Source of the DNA: Phycisphaerales bacterium UBA7800
GTDB taxonomy: Bacteria; Planctomycetota; Phycisphaerae; Phycisphaerales; Phycisphaeraceae
NCBI GenBank assembly: GCA_002480565.1
Contig: DLCK01000035.1
Location: 1-64,000, forward strand
DNA: 64,000 nucleotides
Reading direction: 5' to 3'
In this document: piece after piece, positions 26,905 through 40,600 of the stretch
How the letters are laid out: the number at the start of each line of letters is the position of its first letter
Numbering within the stretch: the first letter of the stretch is position 1
Position numbers and translations under genes: made by a program
Notes under the pieces: model-generated
Told to the model about the DNA's origin: nothing
Database searches by the model: none
What the model saw: the letters and a program-made list of their open reading frames with translations, nothing else

Positions 26905-27777
26905 TTACTGGGTCAGATCAAACTCAACACCGATTGCTGGATTAAGCCACACATATCCTTCGACATCGCTGGGTGTATTGACAACGGTCTTTGCGTGACC
27001 ATCGACAAAGGCCATGTTCGTTCCCTTTGCCGAGGCATAGTTGCCCGGTGCATGCCAGGCGCGATGGTTGTAGCGGCCTAGCACGACATCGCGACTCCAG
27101 GATGTGCCGGGAGGCAGATTTCCTTGATTGGCATAGAGCTTGGCATTGGTGTAAGACGAGTCGATCGACAGGCGTCCACCATCTTGTCCCATAAATGTTA
27201 ATAGTTTGGCGGGATTTGTCGCTTCGGCAATGCGCCTCAAACGCGACCATCCGGTCGGCGAATTGATGTGTGCAAAAAATTGACCGCCACCATTGGTCGC
27301 ATTGCGATAAATCATGCCGTAGCTGATGCCGCGCGAGTCATTTGCATCGCAGTTCCACATCCCTCCACCCGCTGGTGATGCACCTTTTGGTGAGCTTGCT
27401 GTGCCTTTGCGATCCGTATACTGCCCAAGAAACATGTGGTCATAAAACATCGCGCTTTCCCAGCCGGCATAGTAGCTTGGATGCGTGGGGCCTCCAGCAT
27501 TCGCTCCGCGGTAGCCTTGGGGGACTGCAAAATTTTTGTTGTCCGCAGCATAGGCATGAATCGACAAACCCAGTTGTCGAAGATTGCTAAGACACTTGAC
27601 TGTGCGTCCCGATGCCCGCGCAGCGGAGAGAGCTGGGAGCAAAATGGATATGAGTAATGCAATGATCGATATGACCACTAAAAGCTCAATGAGTGTAAAG
27701 CCATTTCTATATTTTTTGTTCAAAGCGAATGAAGACGCGTGGTTTACAATCAAACGGTGGAGACATTTTTTGAACAT
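26905..27777 (-). CDS. Prepilin-like secreted protein
   Basis: A 290-residue pseudopilin-like protein. The 26-residue leader ends K-K-Y-R-N-G and is followed by F-T-L-I-E-L-L-V-V-I-S and a hydrophobic helix, so cleavage after Gly26 is expected. K-C-L-S-N-L-R-Q-L-G follows the helix, the usual planctomycete pattern. Near the C-terminus M-A-F-V-D-G-H matches the end of the H-x9-DG type motif. AGGTGA precedes ATG 27777. It leads the deacetylase / beta-helix operon, the third time in this window that such a gene precedes polysaccharide-active enzymes. Confidence 0.85.
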   Translation of the reverse strand: MFKKCLHRLIVNHASSFALNKKYRNGFTLIELLVVISIIALLISILLPALSAARASGRTVKCLSNLRQLGLSIHAYAADNKNFAVPQGYRGANAGGPTHPSYYAGWESAMFYDHMFLGQYTDRKGTASSPKGASPAGGGMWNCDANDSRGISYGMIYRNATNGGGQFFAHINSPTGWSRLRRIAEATNPAKLLTFMGQDGGRLSIDSSYTNAKLYANQGNLPPGTSWSRDVVLGRYNHRAWHAPGNYASAKGTNMAFVDGHAKTVVNTPSDVEGYVWLNPAIGVEFDLTQ

Positions 27778-27879
27778 GCTGACATCACCTGTTTATTCAG
27801 ACCGCGGGAATGGCTTGACGCACGAATAGGCCATGAAATGGGTAGACGATGCCTGATTTTATCCCTCTAGAACGCATTG

Positions 27880-27891
27880 TCAAACGTTTGA
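27880..27891. promoter_or_regulatory. LacI-type operator candidate
   Basis: TCAAACGTTTGA is a perfect 12-bp palindrome with the central CG typical of LacI-family sites. It lies about 100 bp upstream of the start of the pseudopilin/deacetylase/beta-helix operon. The LacI regulator at 22989-23984 is the natural candidate to bind it, which is inference. Confidence 0.5.
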
Positions 27892-28418
27892 TTTAACTTT
27901 TATTTAAAAAACAATGAATCATTTGCAGTTTGATTGGCCGAATCTGAGTCGTGATGATGCGCGTAAGGCACCCCGCGATCGGGTTGATTACTTGAAGCGT
28001 GTTTGAAATTGATATGGACTTAGGTTGGTTCCTGCATTTGAATAGCACCTGCAGTGCGTTTTTGCTTGGGCTTGAGCTATTGAAGTCACGAAGAAACGAG
28101 TCATTAAGATGGCATCTTGTGGAGTTTTACAATGGTGGGTTGGTTACACGGGCATGTGTCGTGGGCACTGCTGAGTTTAGTTCGTTTGTCCATAGCGTCG
28201 TATCAATCAGTACCCTCCATGTATGCAATTATTGTTAAACGACAAAATTCATCGCGCAATCCGAGTGAGTGCTATTCATCCGAGTTGTCAAACACGAACA
28301 GGAATTTTTAAGGCAGGTCAGGATGACTTTAACACTTTTTGATTATCACGAACAAAAGATAAGAAATATGTGACGCCTGTAGCGATTGTAGCGGCTGCGC
28401 AGGGAGTAATACTTTGGA

Positions 28419-28430
28419 AATTTGCAAATT
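28419..28430. promoter_or_regulatory. 12-bp palindrome
   Basis: AATTTGCAAATT is a perfect palindrome about 265 bp upstream of the giant beta-helix gene. In AT-rich DNA such a palindrome can arise by chance, so an operator role is only possible. Confidence 0.25.
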
Positions 28431-28693
28431 AATTATTCTAAAAAATGAATCTTTTTTATAATAATCACCGTTAAACCCCACGACCGTAAAATATAAATGT
28501 TATCGGTGGCTATAAACAAATTGCTCACAATAACAAGCTATATTTAAAGCAATGGTAGATTATTTGTCTTGGGGGAGAGGAGTATGTAGAAGCGTACTTC
28601 CTTAACAGCGTAGGAAAAATTAAAGACTTGTTCGTGCGTGTCAATCCATGTAAACCTTGATATGCATGATCTGAAATTACCGGGAGAGCACGC

Positions 28694-31600
28694 ATGTCTG
28701 CAAGTTCAATTGCATACGAATATTGCCAGCGTTTGATTCACAGATTTTCCGAACATCGTAAAACACGACGCGTCCAACAGGCTAAAACGGTTCGATCCGA
28801 GCGACACGCTACCGGGCCGATTTGTGAGTCGCTTGAGAACCGCGTATTGCTTTCAGGTGATCTGACGGTTGCATATGTCGATGATAATTATGCAGCTTTG
28901 GTCATAGGCGATGATCCAGATGGTGCTGGCCCCGCTACGGCTTTCGGCACCGACGCCTTTGCTACTATTCAGCAGGCCATTGACAACCTGCAAGTGGGTG
29001 GCACGATCCACGTTGCTGACGGTACTTACACTGAAAATATTAGTATCACCCAGAACCTTACATTACTCTCAGACAATGGCCGTGATGTGACGTTTATCAA
29101 CGGTATCTCCGGCGAGGGCGCACTGGGTGCGATCACCATTTCCAACGCCACAAGTGGAGTCAATATCGGTGACGTAGGCCAGGGCTTTAGCATTCTGGGT
29201 ATTGACAACGGTGCCCCGGGCATCGAAAACGCAGCTGTTTACCTGCAAGGTTCACACTCAGGTATGAACATCATAGGTAACGATATTATTGCCAACGGTG
29301 AAGCTGGATTACTCACTGAATACGGTGCCTCGGTTGGCAATATTCTGGTGGACAATAACATCTTCTCCGGCCAGACATTCAATGGTGCCAATCCTGCAGG
29401 CGAAGGTTTTAGCCAACAATTCAGTTTGGATAATGTCCCGCGCCAACTCGTCAATTTCGGCGGTGGTTCGGGATCCAGCAATTACAACATTTTTTTCACC
29501 AACAATCAGATCACCGGAACAGCAGGTGGCTTGAATACTGATAGTGCCGAGCAAGGCAACACGCTGGTTACCCTCGACGCGCAAAATAGCGTCATTATCA
29601 ACAACACCTTTGCAGGCACTACAACGCGATACGGTGCTGCTCTGCGTGTCCGCGGCAGTGGTGCAACCACCATCCAAGGTAACACCTTCGACAGCACCAA
29701 CATGGGCGATAACACGTCCATGCTCGAAACCCAGATTGGCACCATCAACGGCTACACCTCCATCAACAACAAGATCACCGATTTTGACAACGACTTTAAT
29801 GGTGGTGCTTACCTCGTCGGCGGAACTACAGTCGTAACCGCGATTGAAGGAATTATCGAAAACGCACCTGATGGTTCAACAATCAACATACTTGCCGGTC
29901 AATACGATGCTGACATTACGATCACGCACAATGACATCACTGTGTACGGCCCAAGTAGTGAATTTGCCAAACTGGATTCTTCAACACGCACACGTAATGG
30001 TGAAGCAGAAATTACCGGAGGATTCCGTGTTCAGGGTGACAATGTCACCATCGCAGGACTAACCATTCTCAACGGTGTCGGGCCTGCGGGTATTGGCGAC
30101 ATCACCGCTGTCCATCTGGCAGCCGGCACCACCGGTCACACAATTGCCAATAACGCTATCATCGGCACGGATGCTAGCGGTTCACGTGGTATCGTCGCGT
30201 CCAGTCCCGTTGGATCCTTCACCGTCGAAAACAACGACATCTCCGCCTGGACTAGTGGCATGTATATCAATGCCGGCAGCGATGGGGTGCAGATACTCAA
30301 CAATATTATCCATGACAACTTTGTGGGTATGTCCGCAGACAACGCGACCAATCTCACTATCGCCAACAACTTTTTCGCAAACAACTCCTTTGAACACATC
30401 GGCCTGGGCGCTCCTGGCGCGGGCGTGGTTGCCAACGAAAACAGCTTTGATGCCAACGGCCCGTCCATCTCAAATTACGGTGGCGTGGAAATTGATGCCT
30501 CAAACAACTGGTGGGGAACCACTGATCTGGCGTTGATCGGAGCCAATCTCACAGCCAATGCTTCAAGCGATGTGGACTATTCGCCCATTCTCAACAATGG
30601 TACCGACTTATACACTTATCCTGAGTATTATTACTTGCCTGATTATTTCGGCTTCCAACCTGACACCAGCAATATCACCGTTCACACACAGGGCTCGCAA
30701 ACCGATTCCTTTTCACTATTGGGTGAAGGTCTTTCAGCAGTGATCGGCACGAACGGCACATTCATTCTTAACGGCCAGTACACCGGCGCTATTGCACTCA
30801 ATGGCAACATCACCATCGGTGGTGATTTTGATCTTGATGGCTCGCTGGCACTTGACGGCAGCATCACGTTGTCCCCCGGTAACTCCCCCGCCAGCATCAG
30901 CACCGGTGATCTGACCATGACCGCAGGCACCACGCTGGCCATCGAACTCTTCGGCACCACCCCCGGCACCGAATATGACCAGGTCAACGTCACCGGCGCC
31001 GTCGATATCACAGACGCCACACTCGATCTGACTCTGGGTTACTACCCCTCAACCTCCGGTGACAGCTTTACCGTCATTAATAACGATGATACCGATGCCA
31101 TTACCGGCACGTTCGATGGCTTGGCCGAAGGCGCGAGCTTTGTCATCAGCTATGGCGGAGTCGATTTTGATGCCACCATCACCTATGTGGGGGGCGATGG
31201 TAATGATGTGGTGATCGCTACCGATGCCTACACATTACCGGATGTCTATGTCGATGATGATTGGGCCGGACTGGCGGTTGGCGATGACCCTGACGGCCTT
31301 GGACCATTGCAAGGTTTTGGATTTGACGCCTTTGCCAATATTCAGGATGCTATTGATGCAGTCGATACAGGCGGGATCGTACACATCGCAGCAGGTGATT
31401 ACGATCAAGGAACGATCACCATCAATAAAGACAATGTAACCCTTCTGGGAACGCAAGCTGGCGTCGATGCACGTGGTCGTGATAATGTGGATGTTACCGA
31501 CGAAACAGTCATCCACGGAAGTATCTATATTGATCATAACATCGAAGGTACCACCATCGACGGACTATTTATGCAGGACTTTACCGTGGCTTCCCTCGAA

Positions 31601-34600
31601 TACTTCGGGGTTTTTGTCAGCGGTGGTGCTGTTGATACCACCGTACAAAATCTGTACTTCCAAGGCACCGATCCATCCGTCTCCCAGAACGGTATCGTTA
31701 CCAGTATTGCAGGCACAACCAACAACGTCTTCACTCAAAATGTCTACGACAACACCTTCTATGGTGTCTACCTTAACCCCAACTCCGTGAACAACCAGAT
31801 CACCGACAGCCTGATCACCAACACACGCATCGGCTATGTTATCGATACTGCGGAAAATACCACTGTCACCGGCAACACCTTCGACAGTTCCACAGGCCTC
31901 TATTTCTGGGATGGGGGCACAGCAAGTGTTGGCGACAACACCGGCGTGACAGTTGCAAACAACATCTTCCAAAACGGAACCGGCATCCGCGAATCGTATG
32001 TCACCGTCAACGACCCGGGCATCACAGTCGATCTATCCAACAATATTTTCGACGGTAAGCTTCCCGCTGCCATGTCACTGGATGAACTCTTCGATCTGGA
32101 AGACAATATTACCCATGCCATCGATGATGCAGCATACGATTCAGTGGGCATTGTCGTGGCAGACAATCTTTATGTCACCCAACTCAGCGGCTCGATCCAA
32201 AACGGTATTGACGCAGCATCAGCCGGTGATACGCTTCATATCCAGACTGGCACGTACACTGAAAATCTCACCATCGATAAAACCCTCCAACTCCTCGGGG
32301 CGGGTAGCGGTTTAACCATCCTCGAAGCGGGCAGCGATATCGGCATCAACGTCACCGCAGGTGGAACCAGTGCAGCAGATGCAGATCGTTTGCTTATCAG
32401 CGGTCTGACCATCAACAATGCAGCCTCGATGGGTATTGTCATTGATGGCACAGTTTCCTACATCACCATTGATGATGTCGATGTCAACGTCGATGGTGTC
32501 AAGCGAACCGACTACGGCCTTGAAGTTGCAGCAACGGCAAATGTCACCGACCTGCTTATCGACAACAGTTCCTTCTCAACCAACTACGAAGGTGCAGGCA
32601 TGCACGTTCATGGCAGTGTCGATGGACTGACCATCACCGACTCCCATTTTGATGGCAACAACATTGGTTTCTACGCTTTCCAAGTCGATGGCTCTAATAC
32701 CATTCTCAACAATGTCAATATCACGGACAGTACGTTCAACGACAACACCTACAAAGGCTTGTACATCGAGAAACTCGACAATGCCCTGCTGGATAACATC
32801 ACCGTTAATAACTCTGGCACACTCAGTGGTACGACAGACGGTCTTGCAGGTTACGAAGTCTGGCCAACGGGGATAGACCTGAATCTCAAGTATTATGATT
32901 ACGAAAATATTACCATTCAAAACGCCAGTATCACCGACTCAGGTACGGCCAATCCGGAGAATGGTGTGGGCTTGGCAATCAAGACCCGTGATGATGGAAG
33001 CTATGCCACGCATCCTGCAACACTCAATGGTTTGACCATCATTGACAATGTCATTACCGGTGCTCAAACCAGTGTCCGCTTTGGCGAGCCGGATAAAGAC
33101 AATACCGGGATCAGTAATCTGAACTTTACTGGAAACGATCTGTCTGGATTCCTCAATCAATATGCCTTGGATAATCAAACCGACGATACAGTGCATCACA
33201 ATGGCAACTACTTTGGAACCATCAGTAAAGCAGGATATGATGGCATCAATGGTATTATCCAAAGAACAAGAGGTGCAGTAAGCTACTCCAACTGGGCAAA
33301 TGCAGATTTTACCGAGTTATATACCACTGCTAATACACTTTATACTTCACTTGCAAACAGCGGTTTCGCTGAGGGAGATTCAGGCACGACCGGCGGTATC
33401 TATGGCTACAATGCATTTAGTAATATTTATGATGCGACCATTAACGCTCATACCCAATTAGGTGTGATTTATGTTGACGGGGGCACTTACACAGAAAATG
33501 TCCATGTCCATGCATCTGTCACTTTAACAGGTGAATTCACCATTGATGGTACTTTGTTGTTTTCCAACACGGGCACACTTTCCCCCGGAAATTCCCCAGG
33601 CATTATCAATACGGGTGATCTGGAGATGGCGTCGGGAAGTACGCTTGAAATCGAAATTCAAGGTACAGCTGTCGGCACAGAATACGACCAGGTCAATATT
33701 TCCGGCACCGTCGATATTGATGGTGTGATACTTGACACATCACTAGGTTACTACCCCGCCACAACCGGTGACAGCTTTACCATCATCAACAATGATGATG
33801 TCGATGCCATTATCGGCACGTTCGACGGCTTGGCTGAAGGTGCGAGTTTTGTAATTAGTTATGGAGGTGTCGATTTTGATGCCACCATCAGTTATGTCGG
33901 CGGCGACGGCAACGATGTAGTGATCACCACAGACGCCTATGCCGTTACCGATGTTTACGTTGATGATGATTGGTCGGACATCACAATCAGCGATGATCCG
34001 GATGCGACCGGCCCCGCTACCGCCTTTGGCTATGATGCATTCGACAACATTACCGATGCCATGGCGGCCGTCTCCGATGGTGGGACCATTCATATCCTTG
34101 ACGGCATCTACACCGAAAATGACATCACCATTAACAAGGCGGTCTCAGTCGTCGGTACGGGTTCAGACTTGGTGACCTTGGATGCGTTTGTCACTGTCAG
34201 TGGCAACACCAACGGCTTTTTAATCCAGGCAGATGATGTCTCTCTAACTGGTATGACAATCCTAAACGCAGTCGATTCGATTCAAATTGATGGACAAACT
34301 ATCAGCAATTTGAATATCAATGATCTTGTCTTTGAAGAAAATACAAGCTTGGGTTACGGGTCTAGTGGTGTCACTATCAGCAATTCCACTGTCGCCAACA
34401 TGACGCTGGCAAACAGTCATTTTATCAATATATATAATGGTATTAATCTTTACAACGCGTCAAGAATCGATGGGCTGACCGTAACGGATTCAACTTTCCA
34501 TGTCGATAATGATGGTATTAAAGGACCTATCTCTGACCTGACATTGACTGGTTCAACGTTCTCTAATAACTCCGTTGGGCTCAGGGCAGAATTGTTTGGC

Positions 34601-37600
34601 AACATATTCATTGATGACAATACATTCACTTCAAATATAACCGGACTCTTCATCAGCAACGATGCTGATGCAGCCAATGGCCCAACAGATCAAATCCTGA
34701 TTCAGAACAATACATTTACTGATCACAAACTATCTGCCATCCGTTTCGTCGAATCAGCTGACTTGGGTGTCCGAGTTCTTGATGTGCCATTAACCATTCA
34801 AAACAATACTTTCACACAAATTGCCAATTCAGTCGGTTACGATATTTTCCCAATAGATATACGCCTGATGGATGGTGTGACTCATCAAGCCGTCAATATT
34901 TTTGAAAACGATATCACTCTCACTGGTACAGTGACTTCAGCGCATCAAGTGGGCGCTATTTCAGTGCGTGGTAATCTCAGTGATGTCAATATCCAACGCA
35001 ATACCATTGACGGCGGGAACATCGGGAGCTTTACAGGGGAGATCATTACCTCGGGTATCGTCCTGGCAATCAATAGTTTTGATGAATCATCAGGAAATAA
35101 TCTTGGTTATATCGGCAATGGTGACAGTCTCTACATTGCCAACAACTTTATCAATAACTTTGATTCTGCTTTTACCGTTATCAATGCAATTAATACAGGG
35201 ACAAACTATGCAGGTGTCCCCACTGGGGCAGAAGTCATTTTGTTTGACAATGATTTATCTGCCAATACCGCAGTCATTACATCTCTGACTGGTGAAGTAA
35301 TTGATGCGTCTGGCAATTGGTGGGGCATGACCGATATTGCGGCGGTCGTTGGTATGATCGCAGGTGATGTTGATTCTAGCCCCATTCTAAATTCCGGCAC
35401 CGATACCTCTACAGACGCAGGTTTTCAAGGTGATTTTAGTGCGTTGACTGTTCATCAATCAGGTAATCAAACTTCTGCAATCATTGGTGAAGGTTTGGCC
35501 GCTATTGCTACAGGTGCAACGTTAACTGTTTCCCCGGGCACCTACACCGAGGACGTCATTGTGGGAAACGGTGTCACTCTCAAGGGTTCCTTCAATCTCG
35601 ACGGCACGTTGACACTCACCGACGGCGCAACTCTCGCCCCTGGCACAAGCCCCGGTATCATGAACACCGGCAATATCGTCATGGGTAGTGGTACTACACT
35701 CGATATCGAAATCGACGGCACCACCGTCGGCACCGAGCATGACCAACTCAACGTCACCGGTACCGTCAATATCACCGACAGCACACTTAACGTCATTCTC
35801 GGCTACACGCCGACCGTGGGTGACAGTTACATCATCATTAACAATGATCTTACTGATACCATTACCGGTACGTTCGACGGACTGGCTGAAGGTGCTGTTT
35901 TTGCCGTGGGTAGTTCACTATTGAGAATTACATATGTCGGCGGTACTGACAACAATGATGTCGTCCTCACTGTCGTGTCGATTGCCGATATCTATGTTGA
36001 TGATGATTGGGTCGGTTTGTCATTTGGCGATGATCCCGACGGTGCAGGTCCGGCTACCGCATTTGGTTTTGACGCCTTTGCCACGATTCAGGAAGGTGTC
36101 GATGCAGTCGCGACAGATGGTACCGTTCACGTCTATGCTGGTACATATGCTGGTGATATTAACATTGATCAAAACCTCACTTTACAGGGTGAATCCGGTG
36201 ATTCGGCTGATGTGGTGATTGATGCTGCCACAGCGACAAATGGATTTGATATTACCAGTGGGGTGACCGACCTGACACTCTCACATTTTTCAGTGTTCGA
36301 TGCTTCAGGTATCGGTATCAACGCAGCAGGTACTGCAGCAACCTACACCTTCGAGGACTTGGTGGTGCGTCGTAGCGGCGGGACCGGAGTCATGCTCGAC
36401 AACCCCGGTGGTGAAATCCAACTTACGGATGTCGAAAGCTCTGATAACTTCAACACAGGTCTGTTTGTCAACGCAGCGAACAACTTCACCGACACTAGAG
36501 GTAATTTCCACTTTAATGACAACGGAGGCATCATCCTCCAGGACATCCTCAACGATGTCACCATGACACGTACCTTGATTAATAACAATGACAATAATAA
36601 TGACGGATTGGGTAACGGCTTAACTGCACAGAAAAGCGTTGAATCTGTTGCTGTGGGTGGCAATATGCTTCTCTACGGTGTCCGCATGTCTGATACCGAT
36701 GGTGCCAACACCGTGAAATATCAGGAATATGGTTTATATGTCGAAGATGGTGTTGGTGGTAACGTACTGCTCCAGGAACATGATGATGGTACGGATATCA
36801 TCTATTCAGGTGCAGTGGGGAATGATGTGTCGGGTGTACATCTTCGGTATGTGGAAGGCAATATTGATATTCATGCAGGTTTCTACACACTCAATGCTGA
36901 TTCAGGCATATTTATCCAGAATGGTAACGGCTTTGTAACCATTGACGGTATTAATGCCAATGGCAATGAGCAGGGTGCCTACATTCGTAACACCGATGGA
37001 TTGATTACCAATAGTACTTTTAATAATAATAATTATGGCATCCGTTTACGTGCCAATACTGAAGTATCCATTGTGGATAATGATATCACTTCAAATGTTA
37101 CAGGTATTCGAGCTCTTAACAGTAGGGCATTGATTGAAAGTAATGACCTTTCTGACAATGCTAGTGTGGGTTTGGAAATTGATGGTGATGCCACTGTCGA
37201 TGCTGGTGACTCTTTGGATAATAATGTCACCGGCCTGGGGACTGGCTCAATGCCCAATGGTTCATCAGCAGGGCTTAATGACTTCCTGGGTTACGACGGC
37301 ACAACGAGCTTTGCAATTAACAACCTCAATGAAGATGCTGATGACAACATAGATGTTCTGGCTGAAATGAACGCTTTTGGTTTCGTGGGGTATGACTTTA
37401 TTGAAAATGTCATCAATCACGATGTCGACGATTCGGACTTGACTGAAGTCTTTTTCGGTTATGCGATCCCAGCTGCGACAGTCAATGATGTGTATGTCGA
37501 TGATGACTGGGATTCGGTTGCTTTGTTTGCTGATCCTGATGGTGCAGGGCCGGCAACCGCGATGGGGATCGATGCGTTCTATGACATTCAGGATGGTGTT

Positions 37601-40600
37601 GATGCCGTAGCCGATGCAGGTACGGTACATGTTTATGATGGCATCTACTTGGAGAATGTCCGAATTGAACACGATCTGACTGTGACGGGTGTCTCGCAGG
37701 ATCCAGACATGGTTATTGTCAATGGCCAGGATTTGGGACAGGTCTTTGAAATTGAAGATGTTGATGATGTCACCATTGAGTATCTCACCGCAAGAAATGG
37801 TGATGATGATGTAATTGATATCGAGGACGCCGGGAAAGTACTCATCAATCAAGTCAAAGTCTTTTTTGCAGACGAAGATGGTATTGATGCTCACTTTACA
37901 GATGAATTAATCGTGCGGGATTCATTGATTCAATATATGGGTGATGACGGTATCAGTCTTTTTAATGTGGGATATGTGACCATCGAAAATACCGTAATCG
38001 AAGATGGTAACGGTACTGGGATCGTGTTTAAATCAGGTGCGCTACTTGATATTGATGGACTGACTATTAAAAATTTTGCTGATCATGGTATTCAAACTGA
38101 AGGTGTTCAAACCGCGGATGTTTTTGATGCAAATATCAGCAAAATGGGTAATTCAGGATTGGAGCTCTGGTATGGCGAATCTGTGATACTTCAACAAGTC
38201 ATCATAGACGATGTGTATGACTGGGGCGTGGATATTTATGACCAGCTTTCTGCAACATTGATTGATGTCACAGTTACCAAAGCCGGGAATGATGGGATAT
38301 GGATCGATTTTGTCGATGAAGTCACATTGACCCGTGTGACCTCTCAATTTAACGATGTCGATGGCATTTATCTCACAGGTATTGGCGATATAGCATTGCT
38401 TGATGTAAATAGTTCATATAACAAAGCTATTGGCTTGAATATCGAATTGGCTGAATCTCTGGCCGATACCAATGGTATCTACACTGAAAATGAAGATTCC
38501 GGAATTTCAGTTGTCTATGTCATGGGGGAATCGACTTTCACTCGAACCACTGCGACGAACAACAATGCAGATTTTGGTGATTATGGTGTGGGCTTGGAAA
38601 TTTACGGGTTCCCATTCTTTGATGATCTTGATTTCTACTACGGGGGCTTCTTTGATTTCGTCGGCGGATTATCACTGCCGTTTGATTTCTTCGACTTGTT
38701 GCCCGATGAGTTTCTTGATTTTGACTTCGGTTTGCTTCCCTTTGTAGCAGGTGGTTCGGTGACCATTGAAGGTGGAACCTTCTCCGATACCGACGGCAAT
38801 GTCTATAACGGTAATATCTATAGCCAGACCGCAGGTATCGTCATTGAAGGCATCGCAGGAGATATCAATATAATTGCCCATGATAACGGCAGTGATATTC
38901 AAACTACTGACGTTTCGGGTAACGATGAAATTGGTGTGGTACTCTACGATATTGCAGCGAATACCACAATCGAAGATGCCACTATCACTGGTAACTATGG
39001 CGAGGGTTTAGATGTCGACAATGCATACGACCTTACGATTGCCAACACGACGGTTGAAGGTAATAACGGATTTGGGCTATGGGTTACAAATGTCGAGGAT
39101 GTAATCTTTACTGACAACATAGTTCAATCCAATTTTCTTGCAGTTTTGCTCACAGGTGCCGAGTCAGTGATTGTGAACGACGGTTTGTATGCGGAAAACG
39201 ACTATACAGGAATAGCGTTGAATGCTGTCAAAACCAATCTAACAATGACAGGCACTATCATCCGCGATAACGGCACCTACGGACTGTGGCTAACAGACGA
39301 TGAAAATGTCAATATTTCACAGGTGACTTCCTCAGGCAATGATATTGGTGTCTATGTGAAGGACTATCTACCCCAGTTCGAACTGACAAATAGTTTTATC
39401 ACAGGTAATCGTGTCGGCGTACAAGTTGGCGAACTACTTATCAACTACAGTCTCACAGTCTTTGATAATGACCTGTCAGGTAATACTGAGCTTGCCATCC
39501 AGAATTTTGACACAAGTTCAGTGGGAACCATCGAGACTGTTGATGCGTCTGGTAATTGGTTCGGTACAACTGATGAATCAACCATTGATGTGATGGTGGA
39601 TGGCGCAGTGGACTTTACACCCTACCTGGCTACCGGTACAGACACCAGTATTGCAGCAGGTTTCCAAGGTGATTTTTCAACACTCTATGTCACAGCACTT
39701 GGTGAACAGACAACGACCGACGGCCGGATTACTCAAGCGGTCAACTTGAACAGTTCCACAACGGGAACCATCATTATCAATGACGGTACCTACACCGAAG
39801 ATGTGACCATTGGTGATAGTATGACCCTGACCGGAACAGGGATCATCGACGGTACGTTGAGCCTTTTGGATAATGCCAAGCTTGTACCCGGTAGCAGCCC
39901 CGGCACATTGGAAGTTGACCAACTCATCGCAAGCGACAGCAATCAGACCCTTTTCGTCGAGATTAATGGAACCACGCCTGGGACCGAACATGACCAATTG
40001 GTTGTCAATGGTCCTGTAACACTCAACGGTATGACACTAGATGTGACCCTTGGGTACGTACCTTCCGGTGGTGAGACCATCACACTCATCAATAATCTGG
40101 ATGCCGACCCGGTTAACGGAACCTTCGACGGTTTGGCACAAGACGCTACGGTCACGATTAGTGGATACGATGCAACCATCTCCTATACAGGTGGTGATGG
40201 TAACGATGTCGAGTTGGTCTTTGTCAATCCCAATACCGCGCCGACTGCAGGTGATGTTAACGGCGTGGCTGTCGAAGACGGTGGTCCCGTGGTCATCGCC
40301 TACAATGCAGATGATGTTGATCCCGATGACAGTACTTCAACGTTAAGCTACAACTTCATCACGCTCCCCGGTGAAGGTTCCGTTAGTGACAATGGTGATG
40401 GAACATTCACTTTTGACCCTGGTACCGATTTCCAGGACTTGGGTGTTGGTGAAACCCGACAGGTCAGCTTTACCTATCAGGCAACCGATTCACACAGTGA
40501 TTCAAGTACGATTGCTATCATCACTATTACCGTACAAGGTACCAATGATGGGATTAACGCTGCACCCAATTTGGTTTCAACCCAATACCAAACGGCAATC

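Larger units (their letters stand above)
27778..28693. other. Long intergenic region between divergent genes
   Basis: This 916-nt gap lies between the pseudopilin operon (leftward) and the giant beta-helix gene (rightward). It holds two perfect 12-bp palindromes, at 27880-27891 and 28419-28430. The right half (about 28400-28560) is AT-rich. The short open frames at 27999-28311 have no ribosome-binding site and unlikely composition. I see no RNA gene, but a small RNA cannot be excluded. Confidence 0.5.

Noticed and set aside
27999..28311. Short plus-strand open frames in the long intergenic region
   Set aside because: No ribosome-binding site, unusual composition and no family resemblance; treated as non-coding.
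37265..37894. Open frame of 209 codons on the minus strand
   Set aside because: It lies fully inside the giant beta-helix gene, mirrors its Asp/Asn-rich codons as Ile/Asn-rich sequence, and has no recognisable domain or ribosome-binding site.
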